A stretch of DNA of 64,000 nt from Candidatus Hecatella orcuttiae (GCA_002011035.2 MTLY02000003.1:179194-243193), one strand, 5' to 3'. Counted from the stretch's first letter, positions 26,961-36,300 are shown. The notes: a model not told the origin generated them from the letters alone. Program-made: numbers and translations.

Positions 26961-27476
26961 ATGAGGGGAGGCAACTACCGCATAGGCAGAAGCATGCCCT
27001 ACGTGAAGAAGGAGTACATAGGCGGAGCTCCGCCTCCGAAAATCACCAAGTTCACCATGGGAGACACTAAGGGCAGCTTCACCCACCGGCTTCAGCTTCT
27101 CTCCCAGAGGAGGGTTCAGATAAGACACAACGCCATCGAGGCGGCAAGGGTGGCTGCCAACAAGGTTCTCTTAGACAGGCTGGGGGAAACCGGCTACCGC
27201 CTCCGAGTCCGAGTCTACCCCCACGTGGTCTTGAGGGAGAATAAGATGATGGCCTTCGCAGGAGCGGATAGGCTTCAGGAGGGAATGCGGAGGTCCTTCG
27301 GGAAACCCGCTGGGCTGGCGGCTAGAGTGGAAATAGGGCAGCCTCTGCTGGAAGTGGAAGTAAACGAAGAAGGCGTTGAAGCCGCCAAAGAGGCCCTTCG
27401 CGTAGGGGCCAGTAAGTTTCCCACTCCCTGCACTGTGGAGATAACCTCAGCTTCCCCTCAGCAGCCTTCTCGTTGA
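26961..27476 (+). CDS. rpl10e: Ribosomal protein uL16 (L10e)
   Basis: Large-subunit protein near the peptidyl-transferase centre and tRNA entry path. The 171 residues from 26961 match the normal archaeal length. Conserved segments are YVKKEYIGGAPPPKI, QIRHNAIEAARVAANK, VVLRENKMMAFAGADR and the C-terminal VEI end. The open frame extends to an ATG at 26826, but that lead contains a TATA element and lacks the usual L10e N-terminal sequence. The loop region after DRLQEGMRRSFGKP fits the family. Confidence 0.88.
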   Translation: MRGGNYRIGRSMPYVKKEYIGGAPPPKITKFTMGDTKGSFTHRLQLLSQRRVQIRHNAIEAARVAANKVLLDRLGETGYRLRVRVYPHVVLRENKMMAFAGADRLQEGMRRSFGKPAGLAARVEIGQPLLEVEVNEEGVEAAKEALRVGASKFPTPCTVEITSASPQQPSR

Positions 27477-27543
27477 GGAGCGCGCTCAAGGGGAGTCCGT
27501 CTTTCGGCTGAAGTGAAGCGGGAGTAATCGGTTAGAGTTTTGA

Positions 27544-28530
27544 ATGCTGGTTGCCATGAGCTTTAGGATTACGGCTGAGGAAGCTGTGAAAATTATCCTG
27601 CAAAAGGGAGCTCAAAGGGTGCTCCTTCAGCTACCCGACGGCCTTAAGCCCCACGGGTTTAAACTGGCTGAGGAAATCACCCGGAGGACAGGGGCGTTGG
27701 TTTATGTTTCCGCCGACCCCTGCTATGGAGCCTGCGACACCGCTTGGGAGGAGGCGGAGAGGTTGAAGATAGACCTCCTGATCCACTACGGCCACAGCCC
27801 CATGCCCACGGAGGGGGGAGTGGAAACGGTGTATCTGGCGGTGGAGGGGGAAGCCGACTTGGAGGCGTTGGTGGAGAAGGCTCTCCCCTTGGTGGAGGGC
27901 TACAGGAAGCTGGGTTTAACGGCTGCCGTTCAGCATGTTCAAGCCTTGGGAAGACTGAAAGAAATTCTCGCCGCCCGAGGAATAGGCGCCGAAATAGGCC
28001 CTGCAGCCGGCCGAGTAGCCTACGGTGGACAGATTTTGGGCTGCGACTACACCACGGCTCAGAAGATCCGGTCTGCGGTGGATGCTTTTCTCTACTTGGG
28101 AGGAGGCCTCTTCCATCCCTTGGGGATTTTCATCTCCACCGGGAAGCCTGTGGTGGTGTTAGACCCCTACCTAGACCGGGTGATGGAGGTTTCGAAGATG
28201 GGGGCGAAGCTCATGAAGCAAAGGCAGGCAGCTGTCGCCAAGCTTCTGGAGGCGGAGAAACTGGGGATACTGGTAGGGCTCAAGCCCGGGCAGCGAAACG
28301 TCCCGCAAGCCGAAGCCTTGAAGGAGAAACTGGAAAAGCTGGGGAAAAAGGCGGTTCTCCTCTGCGTGAGGGAAGTCACCCCCGAAGTTTTAGACAACTT
28401 CCCAGATGTGGAGGCCTTTGTGAACACCGCTTGCCCTCGAATAGGGTTCGACGACGGCTTCCGCTTCAGAAAACCTCTGGTCACACCGGAGGAAGTCTCC
28501 AAACTGCTGAGAAACCATGGAGAAGCCTAG
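27544..28530 (+). CDS. dph2: Diphthamide synthase, 3-amino-3-carboxypropyl transferase
   Basis: Noncanonical radical-SAM [4Fe-4S] enzyme that starts diphthamide formation on EF-2. Archaeal Dph2 is a homodimer. Three cluster cysteines are visible, one per domain: DPCYGACD, ILGCDYTTAQ and NTACPRIGFDD. QLPDGLKPHG near the N terminus is also typical. The 328 residues fit the family. An in-frame ATG five codons in (27556) could be the real start. The next gene overlaps its end by 14 bases. Confidence 0.93.
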   Translation: MLVAMSFRITAEEAVKIILQKGAQRVLLQLPDGLKPHGFKLAEEITRRTGALVYVSADPCYGACDTAWEEAERLKIDLLIHYGHSPMPTEGGVETVYLAVEGEADLEALVEKALPLVEGYRKLGLTAAVQHVQALGRLKEILAARGIGAEIGPAAGRVAYGGQILGCDYTTAQKIRSAVDAFLYLGGGLFHPLGIFISTGKPVVVLDPYLDRVMEVSKMGAKLMKQRQAAVAKLLEAEKLGILVGLKPGQRNVPQAEALKEKLEKLGKKAVLLCVREVTPEVLDNFPDVEAFVNTACPRIGFDDGFRFRKPLVTPEEVSKLLRNHGEA

Positions 28531-29164
28531 GTTCTTGGTGAAAAGGAAGCAGCTGGAACGTTTCCTTTCCCAAGTTAAGCCCCACCCAGCCCCCAAACTT
28601 TCCCTGGAGCAATATACCACACCGGCTCCCTTGGCGGCTGCTCTGCTCTACACGGCAGCATACACCTTCGACGACATCGTCGGCAAAACCGTCTGCGACC
28701 TAGGCTGCGGAAGCGGAATTCTCTCCCTCGGGGCAGCCTACCTGGGGGCGGAAACCGTGGTAGCCGTGGATGTGGACAAGGCGGCGGTGGAGGCGGCGAA
28801 GGAAAACGCGGAAAGATTCGGCTTGGAGGTTGAATGGGTGGTGGGCTCCATAGAGCTCTTGAGGGGGGCTTTTCACACAGCCTTGCAGAATCCCCCCTTC
28901 GGGGTGTGGCGGAGGGGGGCTGATGTAGGTTTTCTGAGGAAAGCTTTATCCCTAGCCTCCACGGTCTATAGCATACATAAAAGCAGTGAAAAGGCTAGGA
29001 GCTACTTGGATAGGGTGGCGAGAAGCCTAGGCGGCCGGGTTACCGCGGTTTTTGAGTCGAAGCTGACCATACCGCGTCAATTCGGCTTCCACAGAAAACC
29101 TGAATACGAGGTTAAGGTTAACGTTTACAGAATCGTGAGGGATGAAGGACGGCAGCCTACCTGA
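28517..29164 (+). CDS. METTL5-like RNA N6-adenine methyltransferase
   Basis: SAM-dependent methyltransferase of 215 residues. CDLGCGSGILSLGAAYLGA is the SAM motif, VVAVDVDKAAVEAAKENA follows, and NPPFGVWRRGADVGFL holds the catalytic NPPF of amino-methyltransferases. The N-terminal LEQYTTPAPLAA is conserved in METTL5 proteins, which methylate small-subunit rRNA in eukaryotes; the archaeal target is presumed similar. It overlaps dph2 (14 bases) and shares a CTGA overlap with csl4. Confidence 0.87.
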   Translation: MEKPRFLVKRKQLERFLSQVKPHPAPKLSLEQYTTPAPLAAALLYTAAYTFDDIVGKTVCDLGCGSGILSLGAAYLGAETVVAVDVDKAAVEAAKENAERFGLEVEWVVGSIELLRGAFHTALQNPPFGVWRRGADVGFLRKALSLASTVYSIHKSSEKARSYLDRVARSLGGRVTAVFESKLTIPRQFGFHRKPEYEVKVNVYRIVRDEGRQPT

Positions 29165-29718
29165 AAAGGTCTGGAAAATTTGTAACTCCCGGCGACAAGA
29201 TCGGGTCCATCGAAGAATTCAAGCCTGGGAGAGGCACCTACGAGCATCGAGGAGCCATCTACTCTCAGATCACAGGGCACATCATGGTGGATAGGGATAA
29301 AAGGGAGGTCAATGTCTTCCAGAGAACTCGAACTCCGCCGGTGCCCAGAAAAGGCAACATCGTGGTGGGAGAGGTTCAACAAGTCCAAGACAAGATGGCG
29401 ACCCTCCGCCTGTTTAAGGTGGGTAGAAGCGAGCTTAAGAAGCCCTTCACCGCCATCGTCCACGTGTCCCTAGCAACCCAAGGCTTTCTGAGGTCGATCT
29501 ACGACGCCTTCAAGCCGGGGGACTTAGTGCGCGCTCAGGTGGTGGGGGATGAAAACCAGCCTTTCCAGTTGACCACGGTGGGAAGAGAGTTGGGGGTCAT
29601 TCAGGCTTCCTGCAGCCGATGTGGAAAGCCTTTGCTCCTCAACCGAAAACAGCTGATCTGCCCGCAGTGTAGGGCTGTGGAGAAGAGAAAAATAAGTGAA
29701 AAATACGGGGAGCTTTAG
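29161..29718 (+). CDS. csl4: Exosome RNA-binding subunit Csl4, probable CTG start
   Basis: Cap subunit of the archaeal RNA exosome. The frame encodes, in order, the N-terminal domain (TPGDKIGSIEEFKPGRGTY), an S1 domain (GNIVVGEVQQVQ, AIVHVSLA, PGDLVRAQVV) and a C-terminal zinc ribbon (CSRCGKP, CPQCRA). No ATG, GTG or TTG exists between the upstream in-frame stop (29143) and an ATG at 29284, which would delete the N-terminal domain. CTG at 29161 overlaps the previous stop as CTGA, matching the GTGA couplings elsewhere. From there the length is 185 residues, normal for Csl4. Confidence 0.85.
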   Translation: MKRSGKFVTPGDKIGSIEEFKPGRGTYEHRGAIYSQITGHIMVDRDKREVNVFQRTRTPPVPRKGNIVVGEVQQVQDKMATLRLFKVGRSELKKPFTAIVHVSLATQGFLRSIYDAFKPGDLVRAQVVGDENQPFQLTTVGRELGVIQASCSRCGKPLLLNRKQLICPQCRAVEKRKISEKYGEL

Positions 29719-29734
29719 CTCAGGCGAAACAGCC

Positions 29735-30034
29735 ATGAACGTGCTTATCTCTAAAAAAGGAAAGAACGAGTTGGAGTTTGAGCTTCAAGGAGAAACCCAC
29801 ACTCTGCTCAACCTGCTTCAGAAAACCCTCCTCAAAAATAAACGCGTCGAGTTCGCAGGGTATAGGATCCCCCACCGACTTGTGGACGCAGCTGTTTTCT
29901 ACCTCAAAACCACCGGAAACCTAGAGCCGGTGGAAGCCTTGTCGGAGGCTGCTGAGGAAATCAAAAACGAAGCTGAAGAGTTTAGGAGAAAAATGGCGAA
30001 GGCCTTGGACGCCTTTGAACGGGGAAAAAGCTGA
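29735..30034 (+). CDS. rpoL: RNA polymerase subunit L (Rpb11-like)
   Basis: A 99-residue assembly subunit that pairs with subunit D. ELEFELQGETHTLLNLLQK and VEFAGYRIPHRLVD are the family signatures. The ATG at 29735 gives the normal N terminus; an upstream in-frame start at 29696 lies inside csl4. It follows csl4 by 16 bases, a common archaeal pair. Confidence 0.92.
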   Translation: MNVLISKKGKNELEFELQGETHTLLNLLQKTLLKNKRVEFAGYRIPHRLVDAAVFYLKTTGNLEPVEALSEAAEEIKNEAEEFRRKMAKALDAFERGKS

Positions 30035-30038
30035 GGTT

Positions 30039-30584
30039 TCACCCCATTTCTTCGAGGACTTCCCGCGTGGACATCACCGAGGCTTTATAGAATTTTTTCA
30101 GATACTCCAACCCCGATCTATGGTCTTCTTCACTGAAGGCCTCCACCCCATCTTCTGGTATTATTATCTTGTAGCCTCGGAACATGGCGTCGGCGGCTGT
30201 GTGTTTCACGCAGCAGTTGGTATGCAACCCCGTCAGGATGACTCTGTCCACCTTCAGCTCCCTCAGCAAAATGTCCAAGTCGGTTTCGAAGAAGCCGCTG
30301 TACCTTCTCTTTTCGATGACGAAATCTCCCTTTTGCGGTTTGAGCTCGTCGATGACCTCCGCTCCCTTGGTTCCCTTGACAGCGTGAGCGCCCCACACGT
30401 CGAACTCCGCGTCCACAGCAGGGAGGTGGGCGTCGTTGGCGTAGATGACTTTGACGCCTTTTTTCCTCGCAGCCCTTATCAGTTTCCTGATCTGCGGGAT
30501 GATCCTCTGAGCCCGTGGGCATTTCAGAGCGCCCTTGACGAAGTCGTTCAACATGTCGATGACTATTAATGCTGCTTTGGCCAA
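30039..30584 (-). CDS. Isochorismatase-family cysteine hydrolase (nicotinamidase-like)
   Basis: A 181-residue alpha/beta hydrolase of the isochorismatase superfamily. The catalytic triad is visible: Asp in LIVIDMLNDFV, Lys in FVIEKRRYSGFF and Cys in TGLHTNCCVKHTA. NDAHLP carries likely metal-binding residues as in nicotinamidases. Nicotinamide deamidation is the most likely reaction, but substrate cannot be fixed. It converges on rpoL with a 4-base gap. Confidence 0.85.
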   Translation of the reverse strand: MAKAALIVIDMLNDFVKGALKCPRAQRIIPQIRKLIRAARKKGVKVIYANDAHLPAVDAEFDVWGAHAVKGTKGAEVIDELKPQKGDFVIEKRRYSGFFETDLDILLRELKVDRVILTGLHTNCCVKHTAADAMFRGYKIIIPEDGVEAFSEEDHRSGLEYLKKFYKASVMSTREVLEEMG

Positions 30585-30741
30585 CCTGTTTCATCCTCCT
30601 ATGTTGGAGTACAGTATCGACAACATGCCTGATTTATTTTTCCCTTCAGCCGAAGCCTTTCCAGCCATGTGGGCTTGGGCTGTGTTTATGTAGGTGGAGA
30701 AACAATCAGGATTTAATCCCTAGGAGAAGCTGGGTTGAAAG

Positions 30742-31434
30742 ATGGTGGAAAGACTTTCAGCGAGTAAAGCGGTCATCACCATCAGCGGCCTTCACGGAAC
30801 GGGAAAGAGCACCTACGCCGAAGCTTTATCCAAAGACCTTGGGCTGAGGCACGTCTCAGCCGGAAGACTGTTTCGGCGGCTGGCTGAAGAGAAGGGGCTG
30901 AGCCTTCGAGACTTGACCTTCCAAGCTGTGAAGAGCAGGAAGATCGACAGCCTTGTGGATGCGGAGATCAAGAAGGAGGCTGAAAAAGGGGGGGTCGTCG
31001 TCGACGGTCTTCTTTCAGCTTGGATGGCTGGGGAAAACGCTTGGGTTAAGGTCTACCTCTACGCTTCCGACGAAGCGAGGTTCAAACGTATCGCTCGAAG
31101 GGATGGAGAAACCGTGGAGCAAGCTAGAAAATCAACCTTAGAGAGAGAGCGTGTTGAAAGGGCGCGCTACAAGAAGTTTTACGGCATAGACCTTGAAGAC
31201 CTAACCGTCTACGACATTGTTTTGAACACGGAGCTTTTCCCCCTCAAGTCCAGCCTTAAATTATTAAGCAGCATAATAAAGGAGTACTTGAAATTCAAGT
31301 TGAAGGAGGCGGATGGCATTGTCTCTGCTGGAAGTAGGAAGAGTATGCATCAAAAAAACCGGAAGAGAAGCGGGAAAACAATGCGTGGTAGTGGACATCA
31401 TCGACAAAAACTTCGTCCTCGTAACAGGACCTAA
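30742..31434 (+). CDS. cmk: Cytidylate kinase (archaeal), reading into rpl14e
   Basis: Phosphorylates CMP and dCMP. The P-loop ISGLHGTGKSTYAEAL, HVSAGRLFRRLA and the RxxR-type lid (ERERVERARYKKFYGID) fit archaeal Cmk. A normal protein would end near the run SIIKEYLKFKLKEA (about residue 192). The frame instead continues about 40 residues and overlaps rpl14e by 122 bases in another frame. The extension is basic and looks like a by-product of a lost stop. cmk, rpl14e and cbf5 are consecutive, as in many archaea. Confidence 0.9.
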   Translation: MVERLSASKAVITISGLHGTGKSTYAEALSKDLGLRHVSAGRLFRRLAEEKGLSLRDLTFQAVKSRKIDSLVDAEIKKEAEKGGVVVDGLLSAWMAGENAWVKVYLYASDEARFKRIARRDGETVEQARKSTLERERVERARYKKFYGIDLEDLTVYDIVLNTELFPLKSSLKLLSSIIKEYLKFKLKEADGIVSAGSRKSMHQKNRKRSGKTMRGSGHHRQKLRPRNRT

Positions 31435-31660
31435 AGACCTAACAGGCGTTCGCAGAAGAAGAGCCAACATCGACCACTTAGAGCCAACGGAGCAGAAGAT
31501 CCCCCTGAAAAGAGGGGCTGACGACGAAACCGTCATGAAGCTTTTGAAGAAAACCGTGGAAGAAGCAGCTCCCAAAAAGAGAAAGAAGCCCTCCAGAAAA
31601 AAGGCGAAGGCTGAAGCCCCGCCGGCCGTGGAGGCGCCTGAAGAGGCGAAGGCGGGATGA
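31313..31660 (+). CDS. rpl14e: Ribosomal protein eL14
   Basis: Archaeal/eukaryotic large-subunit protein with a KOW-like domain: LEVGRVCIKKTGREAGKQC, VVDIIDKNFVLVTGP and RRRRANIDHLEP. The last 30 residues are Lys/Ala/Glu-rich. The ATG lies inside the overlong cmk frame. The stop overlaps the cbf5 ATG by 4 bases (ATGA), so cbf5 translation is coupled to it. Confidence 0.92.
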   Translation: MALSLLEVGRVCIKKTGREAGKQCVVVDIIDKNFVLVTGPKDLTGVRRRRANIDHLEPTEQKIPLKRGADDETVMKLLKKTVEEAAPKKRKKPSRKKAKAEAPPAVEAPEEAKAG

Positions 31661-32666
31661 AGCGAACCCCCCTACCTTGGGAGCCTTCTAGGGAGCTCAA
31701 AGTCAAGGATGAAGCGACAACCGACAAAAAATACGGAAAACCCCCGGAAAAGAGGGAGCTGACGGAGCATCTGCGCTTCGGCTACGTCAACCTTGACAAG
31801 CCGCCTGGGCCCTCAAGCCATGAGGTAACAGCATGGGTGAAGAGGGTTTTGGGCGTAAAGCACGCCGGCCACGGCGGGACCCTTGAGGCGGATGCCGCCG
31901 GGGAAATCCCGGTGTCACAGGCGTGCTTCCCATCGCCTTGGAGGAGGCTACCAAAACTCTCCAAGCCGTCTTGGCTGGGGGAAAGGAATACGTCGGCGTC
32001 ATGAAGCTTCACGGCGAAGTGGTCTATGAGGACGTCATCAGAGCTTTTAAGGAGTTTCTAGGGGAAATCTTCCAGAAGCCCCCCCTCAAGGCCTCGGTTA
32101 AGCGAAGAGTCCGGGTTCGAACCGTCTACTACGCCCAAGTCCTTGAAGCGGAGGGAAGAACTTTCCTTTTCCAGCTGGGATGCCAAGCTGGAACCTACGT
32201 CAGAAAGATCGTCCACGACCTCGGGGAGGTCCTAGGCTGCGGCGCCCACATGGTGGAACTGCGGAGAATCCGGGCAGGCCCCTACACAGAGGGAGCAACC
32301 CTCACCAAGCTTCAAGACCTAGCCGACGCCTACGCGGCTTGGAAGGAAGAAGGGGACGAGAGACTCCTCAGGGAGGTCATCCAGCCTGTGGAAAGCTCAG
32401 TGGCCCTACTTCCCAAGGTCTACGTGAAAGACTCGGCGGTGGAGGCCCTCTGCCACGGAGCCCACCTGGCGGTGCCCGGGGTCTCCAAGCTGGACTCGGG
32501 CATTACCCCCCAAAGCCTCACCGCCATCCTCACCCTCAAAGGGGAGCTGGTGGCCTTGGGCAGAGCCCAGCTTTCCACCGACCAAATAATGGAAAGCAGC
32601 CGGGGGATAGCCTTCAAGACGGAGAGGGTCATCATGCCGCCGGGAACCTACCCCAAGGCATGGTAG
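31657..32666 (+). CDS. cbf5: tRNA/rRNA pseudouridine synthase Cbf5, interrupted by a 20-base BHB intron
   Basis: Catalytic subunit of H/ACA RNPs (also tRNA U55). The DNA encodes two frames: 31657 to about 31910, then from about 31911 to 32666. Removing 31886-31905 joins bases 31657-31885 to 31906-32666 and gives 329 residues with GHGGTLDPGVTGVLPIAL, in which the catalytic Asp (GTLDP) is restored. Further segments include YVGVMKLHG, LFQLGCQAGTYVRKI and a C-terminal PUA domain (KVYVKDSAVEALCHGAHL...VALGRA). The 20 bases lie at a perfect bulge-helix-bulge, so an intron is more likely than a frameshift. Confidence 0.9.
31886..31905 (+). other. Predicted BHB pre-mRNA intron in cbf5 (20 nt)
   Basis: The surrounding RNA folds as an outer 5-bp helix (31875-31879 with 31907-31911), a central 4-bp helix (31880-31883 with 31900-31903, one G-U), two 3-base bulges (31884-31886 and 31904-31906) and an inner 5-bp hairpin (31887-31891 with 31895-31899, loop atg). 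This is the canonical substrate of the archaeal tRNA-splicing endonuclease. Cutting after the second base of each bulge removes exactly these 20 bases and restores frame and the active-site codon GAT. Confidence 0.85.
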
Positions 32667-32724
32667 GCTAAGAGCTGGGAAAGCTTAAAACCCTCGGAAA
32701 CATCATTTCCCTTCGACTTCCCCC

Positions 32725-32836
32725 GCCGGAGTCGCCTAGCGGTATGGCGCAGGCCTGGAGCCCCCTCTGAGGCTTCTGAAGCCTGAAAGCCTGTGGGCCT
32801 TCTGGGCCCCCGGGGGTTCGAATCCCCCCTCCGGCG
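32725..32836 (+). tRNA. tRNA-Ser(GGA) with one intron
   Basis: Acceptor stem gccggag/ctccggc (7 pairs), D stem gcc/ggc, anticodon stem caggc/gcctg, T arm ggggg-ttcgaat-ccccc and a long variable arm (gggcc/ggccc) typical of serine. Discriminator G at 32836. Anticodon GGA at 32757-32759. A 27-base insertion after position 37 must be removed. CCA is not encoded. The upstream gap to cbf5 is 58 bases. Confidence 0.92.
32761..32787 (+). other. Intron of tRNA-Ser(GGA), position 37/38
   Basis: 27 bases separate G37 from A38. Bulges a-g|c and a-a|a flank a central helix in which 3 of 4 pairs form (32755-32758 with 32782-32785, one T-T mismatch); the outer helix is the 5-bp anticodon stem. The intron contains a strong aggctt/aagcct hairpin. 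Confidence 0.75.
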
Positions 32837-32967
32837 TCAGAATTGAGGCTGGAACTTGTTGCGGGTAAGCCGCTTAATCGCCCAGTTGAATGACCCCCTT
32901 GCGAGGGGCAGAAAAAGAGTGGGAAATGATGCTACCTTTACCCACACAGGCTTTCAGTTTGAGGCCA

Positions 32968-32980
32968 TAAAAGTTTATTA
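32968..32980 (+). promoter_or_regulatory. TATA-like element for the rpoH-rpoB-rpoA operon
   Basis: taaaagtttatta lies about 100 bases before the rpoH ATG in the 238-base gap after tRNA-Ser. The rest of the gap shows no gene I can support. Confidence 0.4.
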
Positions 32981-33074
32981 ATGCCGCGGCTGGCTTCTAA
33001 CTGTGCTTGTTGACCTATCTCATAGGGCAGAGGTTACTTTTTAGAGAGCAGGCTGGGGAGAGGATTTAATATTT

Positions 33075-33332
33075 ATGTCTAAAAAAGATGAAGGAGAATT
33101 CAACATCTTCAACCACGAACTCGTCCCTAAGCATATTCTCCTCTCCAAGGAGGAAGCCCGCGAGGTCCTGGACCGCTATAAGATCATGCCCTACCAACTT
33201 CCCAAGATTAAGGAGTCAGACCCTGTGGCTAGGGCTTTAAATGCAAAGCATGGGGACATTCTCAAAATCTTGAGGGAAGGCGGGCCGGCAGGCGCGGCGG
33301 TATACTACAGATACGTCATCAAGGAGAGGTGA
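33075..33332 (+). CDS. rpoH: RNA polymerase subunit H (Rpb5-like)
   Basis: An 85-residue archaeal Rpb5 homologue, equal to the C-terminal assembly domain of eukaryotic Rpb5. HELVPKHILLSKEEAREVL, LPKIKESDPVAR and YYRYVI are diagnostic. ATG follows ggggagagg. It opens the rpoH-rpoB-rpoA-rpl30e-nusA operon; rpoB starts 6 bases after the stop. Confidence 0.95.
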   Translation: MSKKDEGEFNIFNHELVPKHILLSKEEAREVLDRYKIMPYQLPKIKESDPVARALNAKHGDILKILREGGPAGAAVYYRYVIKER

Positions 33333-33338
33333 AGGATT

Positions 33339-36300
33339 TTGGCTGTCTCCCAGAATGAAAGATACTTGCTGGTGGAAGGCTTCCTCAAACAGGAGGGACT
33401 GGTGAAGCAACATCTAAACTCCTACAACTCCTTCATAAACCGAGGTATTCAGGAGATCATCGACGAGGTTGGCGGCATCGACATTGAAGCTGAACACCGG
33501 TACAGGATCAGGTTTGGGAAAATTGAGATTCGAAGGCCTAGAATTGTTGAGGTCGACGGCTCCGACCATGAGATCTACCCCTTAGAGGCGAGGATTCGAA
33601 ATCTCTCCTATACAGCGCCCGCATACTTGGAGGTTTGGATAGAAAAGGATGGGAAGAAAAGCGTATCCTTAGACCCCGTCTACATCGGCGACCTCCCTAT
33701 CATGGTGAAGTCGGAAAAATGCCACCTCTCCGAGATGAGCGAAGATGAGCTTATCTCCATCGGCGAAGACCCTAAGGACCCTGGGGGCTACTTCATCATC
33801 AACGGCTCTGAGAGGGTTATTGTCGCCCTCGAAGACCTAGCCCCCAACAGGATAATCGTCGACTACGAGGAAACTGGGACTACCGCAACCTACAGGGCTA
33901 AGATCTTCTCCACCACCGTCGGCTTCAAGGCGAGAATTGAAGTGAAGATGAGGGCGGATAAGTCCATGCACGTCTCCATCCCCGGAGTCGTCGTGGACAT
34001 ACCCTTCGTCGTCCTGATGAAGGCCCTAGGACTTGAGGCGGACAAGGACATCGTCGAAGCCGTCTCCCTGAAAAGGGAAGTCCAAGAGCTACTGGAGCCT
34101 TCCTTCGAAAAATCGGAGGGTATCATCAAAACCAGAGACGCCATCCTCTACATTGGAAACAGGATAGCCTTCGGCTACGCGGAGGATTACCGGATTCGAA
34201 GGGCTGAGCAGGTTATCGACAGAAACTTTCTCCCCCATCTCGGAAGAAACCCGGAAAACCGCATCGAGAAAGCCTACTTTTTGGCTGAAGTAGCCAACCG
34301 AATGATTGAGCTGAGGTTGGGGCTGAGGAAACCGGATGATAAAGACCACTACGCCAACAAGCGGCTTAGGTTGGCTGGGGAGCTGCTCGCCGACCTGTTC
34401 AGGGTTACTTTCCGAAATCTCTGCAGGGATATGAAGTACCAGCTGGAGAGGACCAGCCTGAACCGTGTGGGCGCCGTGGGCGCCATCAACGCCGCCGTCA
34501 GACCCGGCATCATAACCGAGAGAATTCAGCATGCCTTGGCCACTGGAAACTGGGGGAGGGGAAAGGTTGGCATAACTCAGCTTCTCGACCGCACCAATTA
34601 CATTTCAACCCTGAGCCATCTTCGACGCCTTCAATCACCTCTAAGCCGAAGTCAGCCTAACTTTGAGGCTCGAGACCTTCACTCAACCCACTGGGGTAGG
34701 CTGTGCCCCAACGAGACCCCTGAAGGGTCTAACTGCGGGCTTGTGAAAAACATAGCCCTCTCAGTTTCCATTTCCGTAGGGGAGCCGCTGGAGAGAGTTA
34801 AGGAAATTCTCGAATCCTTGGGGATGGTAGACTCAACCAAGGCTGATGAAGAGCTGAAGTCTAGGGGCGCCAAAGTTTTCGTGGACGGCCGTCTGGGATA
34901 TGTCGAAGACCCCGTCGGCTTTGTTCAAAAGCTCAGAGAAATGCGGAGGAAAGGGGAGATCAGCCGGGAGATCAACGTAGCCCTCTACGAGTATACCTCC
35001 GAAGCCGGAGTCCTCCGGGAGGTTTATGTTTGCTGTGATGCAGGGAGGGTGAGAAGGCCGCTCATCATCGTGGAGGACGGAAAAGCCAAGGTTACACCCG
35101 AAGACTTGGAGAAGCTGAGGAAGGGTGAGACAGGCTGGGACTATTTCCTGGAGAAAGGCCTCATCGAGTACTTGGACGCTGAGGAGGAGGAAAACGCCTA
35201 CATAGCCATGGAGCCTGAGGACTTAACCCCTGAGCATACGCATCTGGAGATAGCTCCCAACACCATACTGGGCATATGCGCCTCCATCATCCCCTACCCA
35301 GAGCACAACCAGTCGCCTCGAAACACCTACGAGGCCGCCATGGTTAAACAAGCTTTGGGAATATACGCTTCTAACTATTTCCTGCGGACGGAGTCTCGTT
35401 CTCACCTCCTCCACTATCCTCAAGTCCCCTTGGTTAAAACTGACCTCATGCGGATGATAGAATACGACAAAAGGCCTTCTGGCCAAAACTGCGTGGTAGC
35501 CGTTCTTTCCTATGAAGGCTACAACATGGAGGACGCTTTGGTCTTCAACAAGTCCTCGGTGGAAAGAGGGCTGGGCCGCTCCACGTTCTACCGCATCTAC
35601 GACGCTGAGTCCAAGCAGTATCTGGGAGGTGAAAGAGACCGGTTTGAAACACCTGAGCCTGGAACCATAGGCTTCCGGGGGGAACATTATTACAGGTTCC
35701 TAGAACCCGACGGCATGATAAGCGTTGAAACCGAGGTCTCCGGCTCCGACGTGCTGGTCGGCAGAACAAGTCCTCCCAGGTTTTTGGAGGAATACAAGGA
35801 GTTCGAGGTCAGAGGCCCCACTCGAAGGGACACGTCCATCAGCATGAGGCCTTCTGAGAAAGGCGTGGTGGACGCTGTCCTGCTCACAGAGACATCCCAA
35901 GGGAACAAGATAGCCAAGGTGAGGGTCAGGGACATCAGGGAGGCTGAGCTTGGCGACAAGTTTGCCTCCCGCCACGGGCAGAAGGGGGTCATCGGAATGC
36001 TGGTTCCCCAAGAGGATATGCCCTTCACCGAAGACGGCATCGTTCCCGACATCATCATCAACCCCCACGCGTTTCCCTCCCGGATGACCATAGGCCAGTT
36101 TGCGGAGGCCATGGCGGGTAAGGTAGCAGCCATCCTAGGAAGACCTGTAAACGGGACGCCTTTCTCCAACGAGAAGATTTCGGACCTGAGACAATATTTG
36201 AAGAAGTTGGGCTTCCAGCATGGAGGCAGGGAAACCTTCTACAACGGAGTGACCGGTGAGAAGTTCAGGGCTGACATCTACGTGGGCATCGTCTACTACC

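Noticed and set aside
29142-29200. ATG at 29142 as csl4 start
   Set aside because: It is in a different frame from the Csl4 domains.
31657-32004. Frameshifted pseudogene explanation for cbf5
   Set aside because: The deletion needed to restore the frame coincides to the base with the cut sites of a perfect BHB fold and restores the catalytic motif; a random 20-base insertion would not do both.
32837-33074. Possible C/D-box RNA (atgatg near 32925)
   Set aside because: No convincing D box or terminal stem at suitable spacing.
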